Part shown: one piece after another, positions 1 to 5,117 of the stretch
How the letters are laid out: every line of letters begins with the position of its first letter
How positions within the stretch are numbered: position 1 is the first letter of the stretch
Assembly: GCA_025929595.1 (NCBI GenBank)
Contig: JAICQA010000211.1
Span: forward strand, 1-5,117
Direction of reading: 5' to 3'
Source: Xanthobacteraceae bacterium
GTDB taxonomy: Bacteria > Pseudomonadota > Alphaproteobacteria > Rhizobiales > Xanthobacteraceae
Length of the DNA: 5,117 nucleotides
Translations under genes and position numbers: made by a program
The notes under the pieces: model-generated
What the model was told of the DNA's origin: nothing
Database searches by the model: none
The model's input: only the letters and a program-made list of their open reading frames with translations

Positions 1-1443
1 ATCTATGTCGACCGCTTTGCCACCAACGAACCAATCGAAACCGCAAAAGTCGAAGTCGAGACGCCGGAAGGGCCGAAAGAGGCGCCGATCGAAGACGGCG
101 TATATCGTCTTGCCGCGCCCTGGATGGAAAAGGGCGGTCACTTCGATCTGATCGTGACGGTGAGCGCCGGCGACGACATCGAAGTTCTTCCGGTCACCAT
201 CGACGTGCCCGGGCCGCAGACCGGCTCGGTGTCAGGCGGTGGGCGCAGCTGGTTTGGCGCATTCGGCGTCCATACGCTGTTGCTGCTCGGCCTCTTTACT
301 ATTGTCGCGCTTGCGTTGGTCCGGCGGCGCAGCGCGGCGGCCGCGATTGTCTTATTGGCGGCGGGTGCGGTATCGGGCGCCGATCCCGTTGGCGCCCATG
401 AGGGCCACGACCACAAAGACGAATCTACGACATCCGCAACAATGCGCGACGCGCCGCAGCGTCAGCCCGACGGCTCGGTGTTCGTGCCCAAGACATCGCA
501 GCGGCTGCTCGCCATCCGCACCGCCGTCACGGAAAGGCGCGAGTACTTCAAGTCGATCGAACTGCCAGGCCGCATCATCACGGATCCGAACGCGAGCGGT
601 TACGTGCAGTCCGCGCTCGCCGGGCGACTGTCGCCGCCGCCAAAGGGCTTCCCGCGCCTCGGCACACGCGTGGAGAAGGGCGACGTCCTCGCTTACGTAA
701 CGCCGCCCATTCAGGCGATCGACGTCTCGGACATGCGGCAGAAGGAAGAAGAGATCCTGCAGCAGCTATCCATCGTGGAGCGTCGCGTTGCCCGCTACGA
801 GCAATTGATCAAGACCGAGGCGGTCGCTCGCGCGCAACTTGACGACGCGCGGCTTGAATTGAAGGGCCTGCAGGAGCGCAAGGCCGCGCTGGCTGAATCG
901 CGACGGGAGCCGGAGGAGCTGGTTGCGCCGGTGTCAGGCGTTATCGCCGCCGCCAACACCGTCGCCGGCCAGCTCGCCCAACCCGACAAGGTCATTTTTC
1001 AGATCGTCGACAGCTCGAAGCTCTGGGTCGAAGCGCTGACCTTCGAGCCGGTGGCGCCGGAGGCGGCGAGTTCGGCCAGCGTGTCAAACGGCCGCTCGGT
1101 CAGGCTTGGCTACCGCGGCGCCGGTCTCGCCGGCCGTAATCAGGCGATCCCGGTGCATTTCGCGATCGACGGCCCGACCGACGGCTTGTGGGCGGGGCAG
1201 TTCGTGACGGTCTACGCCTCAGCCGACGAGCGCCACGAGGGCATCGCGGTGCCGCGCGCCGCCGTCGTGCGCGCGAGCAACGGAATGCATGTCGTCTATG
1301 AACACACCGGCCCGGAACGCTTTGAGCAGCGCGAGGTACGCATCGCGCCGCTCGACGGTGAACGCGTGCTCGTTCTCTCCGGCATCGAAACCGGTCGCCG
1401 GGTCGTGACGCAAGGCGCCGAACTCCTCGATCAGGTGCGGTGA
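1..1443 (+). CDS. Heavy-metal RND efflux periplasmic adaptor (HlyD/CzcB-like) with extra N-terminal domain, 5' partial
   Basis: Periplasmic adaptor linking an inner-membrane RND pump to an outer-membrane channel. The frame is open from base 1 to the TGA at 1441-1443 (480 codons seen). The Met at 124 lies inside a domain and is not the start. In window codon numbers: 1-70 is a beta-rich domain (begins IYVDRFATNEPIE, later GHFDLIVTV) resembling YtkA/FixH-like modules; 88-107 is a membrane helix; 108-110 is RRR; 112-131 is a second hydrophobic, signal-like segment; 133-138 is HEGHDH. The HlyD part follows: lipoyl half about 205-235, coiled-coil hairpin about 242-306, second lipoyl half about 307-337 (APVSGVI), beta-barrel to about 415, membrane-proximal domain to the end (VPRAAVV, GIETGRRVV). 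The RND gene starts 9 bases downstream, so the pairing is firm. The metal substrate cannot be assigned. The family call is strong; the identity of the N-terminal domain is tentative. Confidence 0.93.
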   Translation: MYVDRFATNEPIETAKVEVETPEGPKEAPIEDGVYRLAAPWMEKGGHFDLIVTVSAGDDIEVLPVTIDVPGPQTGSVSGGGRSWFGAFGVHTLLLLGLFTIVALALVRRRSAAAAIVLLAAGAVSGADPVGAHEGHDHKDESTTSATMRDAPQRQPDGSVFVPKTSQRLLAIRTAVTERREYFKSIELPGRIITDPNASGYVQSALAGRLSPPPKGFPRLGTRVEKGDVLAYVTPPIQAIDVSDMRQKEEEILQQLSIVERRVARYEQLIKTEAVARAQLDDARLELKGLQERKAALAESRREPEELVAPVSGVIAAANTVAGQLAQPDKVIFQIVDSSKLWVEALTFEPVAPEAASSASVSNGRSVRLGYRGAGLAGRNQAIPVHFAIDGPTDGLWAGQFVTVYASADERHEGIAVPRAAVVRASNGMHVVYEHTGPERFEQREVRIAPLDGERVLVLSGIETGRRVVTQGAELLDQVR

Positions 1444-1449
1444 GGGCGG
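1442..1449 (+). promoter_or_regulatory. Ribosome binding site of the RND permease gene, overlapping the adaptor stop codon
   Basis: The purine-rich GAGGGCGG overlaps the adaptor TGA (1441-1443) and ends three bases before the ATG at 1453. Its GAGG core sits about seven bases upstream of that ATG. This supports 1453 as the start and suggests that translation of the permease is coupled to that of the adaptor. Confidence 0.6.
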
Positions 1450-1452
1450 TAG

Positions 1453-4400
1453 ATGTTCCGTTGGATTGTCAGCCGTTCGCTTCAGAACCGGTTTCTGGTT
1501 CTCGCCGTCGCCGCCGTGCTCATGGCTTACGGCGCTTTCGCCGTCACGCGATTGCCGGTCGATGTGTTGCCCGACCTCAATCGGCCGACCGTCACGATCA
1601 TGACCGAAGCCGAGGGTTATGCGCCTCAGGAGGTGGAGCAGCTCATCACCTTCCCGATCGAGACACAGATGAACGGCCTGCCCGGCGTTATCCGCGTGCG
1701 CTCCGTGTCGGGCGTTGGCCTTTCCTTTGTCTATGTCGAGTTCGGCTGGAACACCGACATCTATCAAAACCGCCAGCAGGTGAACGAGAAGCTTGCATTG
1801 GTCCGCGACCAGTTGCCGGCGAACGTGTCGCCGCAGCTCGGCCCCGTCAGTTCGATCATGGGCCAGATCCTGATTTTTGCCATCACAAACGAGAAGCTCT
1901 CGCCGATGGAGCTGCGCGAGATCGCGGACTTCTCGATCCGGCCGCGTCTCCTGACCATTCCGGGCGTCGCGCAAGTGATCCCGATGGGCGGCGAAGTTCG
2001 CCAGTTCCGTATCTCGCCGCTGCCGGCGGCGATGCGTGCCTATGACGTCGGTCATGAAAAGATCGAGCAGGCGCTTGCATCGTTTGGCAGCAACACCGGT
2101 GGCGGTTTCACCGACCAGCATTCGCGCGAATACCTGATCCGTACCATCGGTCGCACGACAAGCCTTGACGACCTGCGCAATCTCGTCGTCGCGAATAATG
2201 AGGGCGGGCCCCTCTATTTGCGGCAGATTGCCGAGGTTGATTTCGCGGCGCGCACCAAGCGCGGCGACTCCGGCTACATGGGCAAGCCCGCGGTGCTCGT
2301 CTCGGTCGAGAAGCAGCCGCAGGTCGACACCGTCGAGCTCACGCGCGAGATCGAGCAGGCGTTGAAGCAGATCGCGCAGGCATCGCCGGCCGGCACCAAG
2401 GTGGATCAGGTCGTCTTCCGTCAGGCCGATTTCATCACATCGTCGATCGGCAACGTGCAGACCGTGCTGATCGAGGCGATTGTCGTGGTAGCGATCGTTC
2501 TCTTCGCCTTCCTGCTCAACGTCCGGACGACCGTTATTTCGCTGGCGGCAATCCCGGTCTCGATTTTGATGACAGCGCTCGTGTTCTATTTCCTCGGGCT
2601 TTCCATCAACACCATGACTCTGGGCGGCATTGCGATCGCCATTGGCGAGCTCGTGGACGATGCCGTCGTTGGCGTCGAGAACATCTTCCGGCGGCTGCGT
2701 GAGAACCGGGCGCTCGGCGATCCTCGTTCCGTGTTCAACGTCGTTGTCGACGCGAGCCAGGAGGTCCGCTCGGCCATCGTCTACGCCACAATCATCATCG
2801 TGCTGGTGTTTGTGCCGCTCTTTGCCCTCTCGGGCATCGAGGGCCGGTTGTTTGCGCCGCTCGGGCAAGCCTACATCATCGCGATCCTCGCGAGCCTTGT
2901 CGTCTCTGTGACGCTCACGCCCGTCATGGCCTATTTCATGCTGCCGGGGCTGAAGAAGCTCGACGAGCGAGAAAGCGGCATCGTCCCGATCCTGAAACGT
3001 TTGAACGCGCGCCTGCTGTCTTTTGCCTTCGATCGGCAGGCGGCGGTTCTTATTGCCGCGGCGCTCATCATTGCGCTTGCGCTCATCGCCCTCTACGCGC
3101 TGCCCCGTTCGTTCTTGCCCGGCTTCAACGAGGGTACGTTCACGGTCAACCTCTCGTTCAACCCGGGAATATCGCTCGCGGAATCGAACCGCGTCGGCGC
3201 GATTGCCGAGCGGTTGATGCTCGAGATCCCGGATGTGCACTCGACCGGGCGCCGCACGGGCCGCGCCGAGCTCGATGAACATGCGGAAGGTGTCCACATC
3301 TCCGAGATCGACGTGGAACTGAAGGACGATAGCCGCGCAAAGAACGAAGTGCTCGACGATATTCGGTCGCGGCTCGCCGTATTGCCGGTGGCGATGAATA
3401 TCGGACAGCCGATCTCGCACCGCATCGACCATATGTTGTCGGGTGTCCGGGCCGAGATCGCGGTCAAGATTTTCGGCGACGACCTCGCCGCGCTCCGGCG
3501 GGTGGCGGAAGCCATCCGCGCTCGCATGGCCAATGTGCCGGGGTTGGTTGATCTTCAGGTCGAACGTCAGACGCTCATCCCGCAGCTCGAAGTGCGCGTC
3601 GACTATGGCCGCGCCGCGCTCTATGGCGTGCAGCCCGCAGCCGTTGTCGAGCAGTTGAGCCGTCTGTCCGGGGGCAGGGTGCTGTCGCGCGTCGTCGACG
3701 GCTACCGGCGCTTCGATGTCGTGATGCGGCTGCCCGAGCGCTACCGCACGACGGAGGGCTTGGGCAATGTTCTGATCGAAACGCCGAACGGCTGGGTCCC
3801 CGCACGCCAGGTCGCCGACATCAGCGAGACCGACGGACCGAACCAGATCCTGCGCGAGAACGGCCGCCGCCGCATCGCCGTGCTCGCCAATACCGACGGC
3901 TCGGACGTGGCTGCGCTTGCCGCCGCCGTCGAGCGCGAGGTTGCGCAGGTGCAGTTGCCGCAGGGCTTCTTCTATAACCTCGAAGGCAATTTCCAGGCGC
4001 AGCGCGACTCCGCGCGCACGATCGCGGTGCTCTCGTTGCTGTCGCTCCTGATGATCTTCGCGGTTCTCTACAGCCGTTATCGGTCGGCGATCCTCACCGT
4101 CATCATCATGGGCAGCGTTCCGTTCGCACTGGTCGGCAGCGTGATCGCGCTTTGGCTGACCGGCCTGCCGCTCTCGGTTGCGTCCATGATCGGCTTCATC
4201 ACGCTGACCGGTATCGCGACCAGAAACGGCATTCTGAAGATCAGTCACTACATCAATCTCTCGATCCGCGAAGGGATGCCCTTCGGACGCGATCTGGTGG
4301 TGCGCGGATCGCTGGAACGCATGACGCCGGTGTTGATGACGGCGCTCGCCGCCGGTGTCGCGCTTGTTCCGCTGCTGATCGACCCATCCTCGCCGGGCAA

Positions 4401-4575
4401 GGAGATTCTGCACCCGGTGGCGGTGACGATCTTCGGCGGACTCATCAGCGCGACGCTGCTCGATGCAATCCTCACGCCGGTTCTCTTCCTGCGTTACGGG
4501 GAAAGGCCGCTGAATAAAATTCGAGACGAACAGGCCGATGTCGGGGGAACTGCGCCTGCTGCCGAGGCTTACTAA
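1453..4575 (+). CDS. CzcA/CusA-like heavy-metal RND efflux permease (HME class)
   Basis: Proton-driven inner-membrane pump of a tripartite efflux complex; 1040 residues is normal for the family. About twelve membrane helices are visible: 13-32, 336-356, 360-383, 386-407, 441-461, 473-497, 530-549, 856-874, 879-902, 909-929, 958-976 and 989-1011. Large periplasmic porter/docking loops lie at about 33-335 and 550-855. HME-class signatures include PVDVLPDLNRPTV, TFPIETQMNGLPGV, LGPVSSIMGQI and RIDHMLSGVRAEIAVKIFG. Helix 4 reads GELVDDAVVGVEN (D402, D403, E409), unlike the CzcA DFG...DGA pattern because A396 stands where CzcA has its first Asp. Helix 10 has TRNG (R924), and helix 11 starts with R956 and has T963. 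The three CusA copper-binding Met positions appear as N566, I616 and H660. The start is fixed by the ribosome site and the typical MFRWIV N-terminus. The class is sure; the substrate is unknown, and export of Cu/Ag by the CusA Met route looks unlikely. Confidence 0.96.
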   Translation: MFRWIVSRSLQNRFLVLAVAAVLMAYGAFAVTRLPVDVLPDLNRPTVTIMTEAEGYAPQEVEQLITFPIETQMNGLPGVIRVRSVSGVGLSFVYVEFGWNTDIYQNRQQVNEKLALVRDQLPANVSPQLGPVSSIMGQILIFAITNEKLSPMELREIADFSIRPRLLTIPGVAQVIPMGGEVRQFRISPLPAAMRAYDVGHEKIEQALASFGSNTGGGFTDQHSREYLIRTIGRTTSLDDLRNLVVANNEGGPLYLRQIAEVDFAARTKRGDSGYMGKPAVLVSVEKQPQVDTVELTREIEQALKQIAQASPAGTKVDQVVFRQADFITSSIGNVQTVLIEAIVVVAIVLFAFLLNVRTTVISLAAIPVSILMTALVFYFLGLSINTMTLGGIAIAIGELVDDAVVGVENIFRRLRENRALGDPRSVFNVVVDASQEVRSAIVYATIIIVLVFVPLFALSGIEGRLFAPLGQAYIIAILASLVVSVTLTPVMAYFMLPGLKKLDERESGIVPILKRLNARLLSFAFDRQAAVLIAAALIIALALIALYALPRSFLPGFNEGTFTVNLSFNPGISLAESNRVGAIAERLMLEIPDVHSTGRRTGRAELDEHAEGVHISEIDVELKDDSRAKNEVLDDIRSRLAVLPVAMNIGQPISHRIDHMLSGVRAEIAVKIFGDDLAALRRVAEAIRARMANVPGLVDLQVERQTLIPQLEVRVDYGRAALYGVQPAAVVEQLSRLSGGRVLSRVVDGYRRFDVVMRLPERYRTTEGLGNVLIETPNGWVPARQVADISETDGPNQILRENGRRRIAVLANTDGSDVAALAAAVEREVAQVQLPQGFFYNLEGNFQAQRDSARTIAVLSLLSLLMIFAVLYSRYRSAILTVIIMGSVPFALVGSVIALWLTGLPLSVASMIGFITLTGIATRNGILKISHYINLSIREGMPFGRDLVVRGSLERMTPVLMTALAAGVALVPLLIDPSSPGKEILHPVAVTIFGGLISATLLDAILTPVLFLRYGERPLNKIRDEQADVGGTAPAAEAY

Positions 4576-4581
4576 CGTCAG

Positions 4582-4589
4582 AAAGGAAA
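4582..4589 (+). promoter_or_regulatory. Ribosome binding site that fixes the start of the small exported protein
   Basis: AAAGGAAA with an AGGA core at 4584-4587 lies seven bases before the ATG at 4595. An in-frame ATG at 4538 overlaps the permease tail and would put 19 polar residues ahead of the signal peptide. The site at 4582-4589 therefore decides for 4595. Confidence 0.7.
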
Positions 4590-4594
4590 TCGAT

Positions 4595-4978
4595 ATGAAA
4601 CGCTACGCTCTCGCACTCATTCTCCTGCTCGCCGCTGCGTTGGGGCCAGTGCCGCTCGCCGCGCAGGGACACTCTCACGAAAAAGGAAGGAACGGCGGTC
4701 AGGTCACCGACGCCGGCAGCTATCACGTCGAGGCCGTCGCGAAGGGGAATATGTTGACCGTCTATTTGAACGACCACGACAGCGACAAGCCGATCGCGAC
4801 GGCGGGCTTCAAGGGCCTCGCGATTCTGGTGGTGGGCGGCAAGACGCAGCGAATCCAACTCGCGCCTGCCGGCCAGAATGCGCTCACCGGCCGCGCCGAT
4901 GCTGCGCTCCCGTCGTCGATCAAGGGCGCCGTACAGATCACCGACACCCGGAACTCGACTGTGCAGGCGAAGTTCTAG
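4595..4978 (+). CDS. Small exported periplasmic protein of the efflux operon, function unknown
   Basis: A 127-residue protein. Residues 1-23 form a signal peptide: MKRY, then a Leu/Ala-rich core, then PVPLAA, with probable cleavage near A23. The mature protein begins QGHSHEKG, with two closely spaced His. The rest is predicted all-beta: GGQVTDAGSYHVEAV, a strand NMLTVYLNDHD, KGLAILVVGGKTQRIQL, and a C-terminal strand ending TVQAKF. It has no Cys and no membrane helix after the signal peptide. Further possible metal ligands are H44, D60, H61 and D62. It lies 19 bases after the permease stop on the same strand, so it probably shares the operon mRNA. From memory, similar short proteins occur beside CzcA-like pumps in alphaproteobacteria as hypothetical proteins; I could not check this. 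A periplasmic metal-binding or metal-delivery role is inference from context and His content only. The coding call is strong; the function is open. Confidence 0.88.
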   Translation: MKRYALALILLLAAALGPVPLAAQGHSHEKGRNGGQVTDAGSYHVEAVAKGNMLTVYLNDHDSDKPIATAGFKGLAILVVGGKTQRIQLAPAGQNALTGRADAALPSSIKGAVQITDTRNSTVQAKF

Positions 4979-4995
4979 GCCCGCCGAGGCGCGGA

Positions 4996-5024
4996 TTGAA
5001 ATGCGGTCCGGCCAAGGCTATGTA
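4996..5024 (+). promoter_or_regulatory. Candidate sigma70-type promoter of tRNA-Gln
   Basis: TTGAAA at 4996-5001 matches the -35 consensus at five of six bases. It is followed after exactly 17 bases by TATGTA at 5019-5024, a weaker -10 (three of six). Transcription would start near 5031, giving a leader of about 13 bases before the mature tRNA. The stretch after the -10 (5026-5040) is entirely G and C, as in discriminators of stringently controlled stable-RNA promoters. In a GC-rich genome, the AT content of both boxes inside a 65-base gap adds support. No experimental evidence is available, and read-through from the operon is also possible. Confidence 0.5.
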
Positions 5025-5043
5025 ACGGCGCGCCCCGCGCTGG

Positions 5044-5117
5044 TGGGGGATAGTTCAACGGTAGAACTGCGGACTCTGACTCCGTCAATCTAGGTTCGAA
5101 TCCTAGTCCCCCAGCCA
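5044..5117 (+). tRNA. tRNA-Gln (anticodon CTG), CCA encoded
   Basis: A complete cloverleaf can be drawn. The acceptor stem TGGGGGA (5044-5050) pairs with TCCCCCA (5107-5113) over seven pairs. The D stem GTTC (5053-5056) pairs with GAAC (5064-5067). The anticodon stem GCGGA (5069-5073) pairs with TCCGT (5081-5085) with one G-T pair. The loop CTCTGAC puts anticodon CTG at 5076-5078, reading CAG (Gln). The variable loop is 5086-5089. The T stem CTAGG (5090-5094) pairs with CCTAG (5102-5106) around TTCGAAT. The discriminator is G5114, and CCA is encoded at 5115-5117. The weak first acceptor pair (T-A) is typical of tRNA-Gln. The gene is transcribed in the same direction as the efflux genes but is functionally unrelated to them. 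Confidence 0.97.

Noticed and set aside
124..126. ATG at 124 as the start of the adaptor gene.
   Set aside because: The same frame is open back to base 1 with sensible domain-like sequence. The ATG falls in the middle of a beta-rich module (APWMEKGGHFDL), and no ribosome site stands before it. The gene is better treated as partial at the left edge.
1440..2045. A 201-codon plus-strand frame overlapping the start of the permease gene, and similar Arg-rich frames within 2165-3805.
   Set aside because: They are out-of-frame shadows of the permease with Arg/Ser/Pro-rich composition, no domains, and complete overlap with a clearly recognised gene.
1219..4413. A 1064-codon open frame on the minus strand, antisense to almost the whole pump and the end of the adaptor gene.
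   Set aside because: Its codons are the exact reverse complements of the sense codons, so its stops could arise only from sense TTA, CTA or TCA, which this GC-rich gene avoids. It ends at the first such codon, the TCA at 1219-1221 in the adaptor. It starts with GTG, its product is an unnatural mix rich in Arg, His, Asp and Gln, and it shows no domain. The sense frame is an unmistakable RND permease.
4538..4594. Longer start (ATG 4538) for the small exported protein, overlapping the permease gene.
   Set aside because: It has no good ribosome site and would bury the signal peptide behind 19 polar residues. The ATG at 4595 has an AGGA core at ideal spacing.
5028..5040. GC-rich inverted repeat (GCGCG, CCC, CGCGC) as an intrinsic terminator of the efflux operon.
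   Set aside because: The stem is only five pairs with a three-base loop, no T-run follows, and it lies between the likely tRNA promoter and the tRNA. It more likely reflects the GC discriminator.
4878..5093. A 71-codon plus-strand frame running from the small protein gene into the tRNA.
   Set aside because: It is Arg/Ser-rich shadow coding in another frame, and it runs through the promoter gap and most of the tRNA gene.

Overview
The window is GC-rich (clearly above 60% by eye). Codons ending in G or C dominate, and TTA, CTA and TCA codons are almost absent. Codon use, the style of the RND pump and the form of the tRNA-Gln gene suggest an alphaproteobacterium, probably Hyphomicrobiales (Bradyrhizobium or a relative). 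This placement is an inference; no marker gene is present to fix it.

Layout: all genes are on the + strand. (1) Bases 1-1443 hold the 3' part of a gene for a periplasmic adaptor (membrane fusion protein) of a heavy-metal RND efflux system. It is open at the left edge, so its true start lies outside the window. (2) Bases 1453-4575 hold a complete 1040-residue inner-membrane RND permease of the CzcA/CusA-like (HME) class. (3) Bases 4595-4978 hold a 127-residue exported protein with a His-containing mature N-terminus and no recognised function. (4) Bases 5044-5117 hold a complete tRNA-Gln gene (anticodon CTG) with encoded CCA, preceded by a plausible sigma70-type promoter. The window ends on the last base of the tRNA.

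The three protein genes are separated by 9 and 19 bases, each with its own Shine-Dalgarno sequence, and look like one operon. The adaptor would join the permease to a TolC-type outer-membrane channel, and the permease would drive export with proton flux. The small periplasmic protein is a candidate metal-binding accessory. No outer-membrane factor or regulator lies in the window, so the metal exported and the inducer cannot be read from it.

The most unusual points are three. The adaptor carries an extra periplasmic beta-rich domain, a two-helix membrane hairpin and a His-rich linker ahead of its HlyD part. The permease looks HME-class in its porter region, but its proton-relay residues match the AcrB pattern (D402, D403, R924 for Lys, R956, T963) rather than CzcA or CusA. 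The small exported protein appears to be an uncharacterised member of the system. Nothing seen amounts to a wholly new system. A 3.2-kb open frame antisense to the pump is explained as a codon-use artefact.
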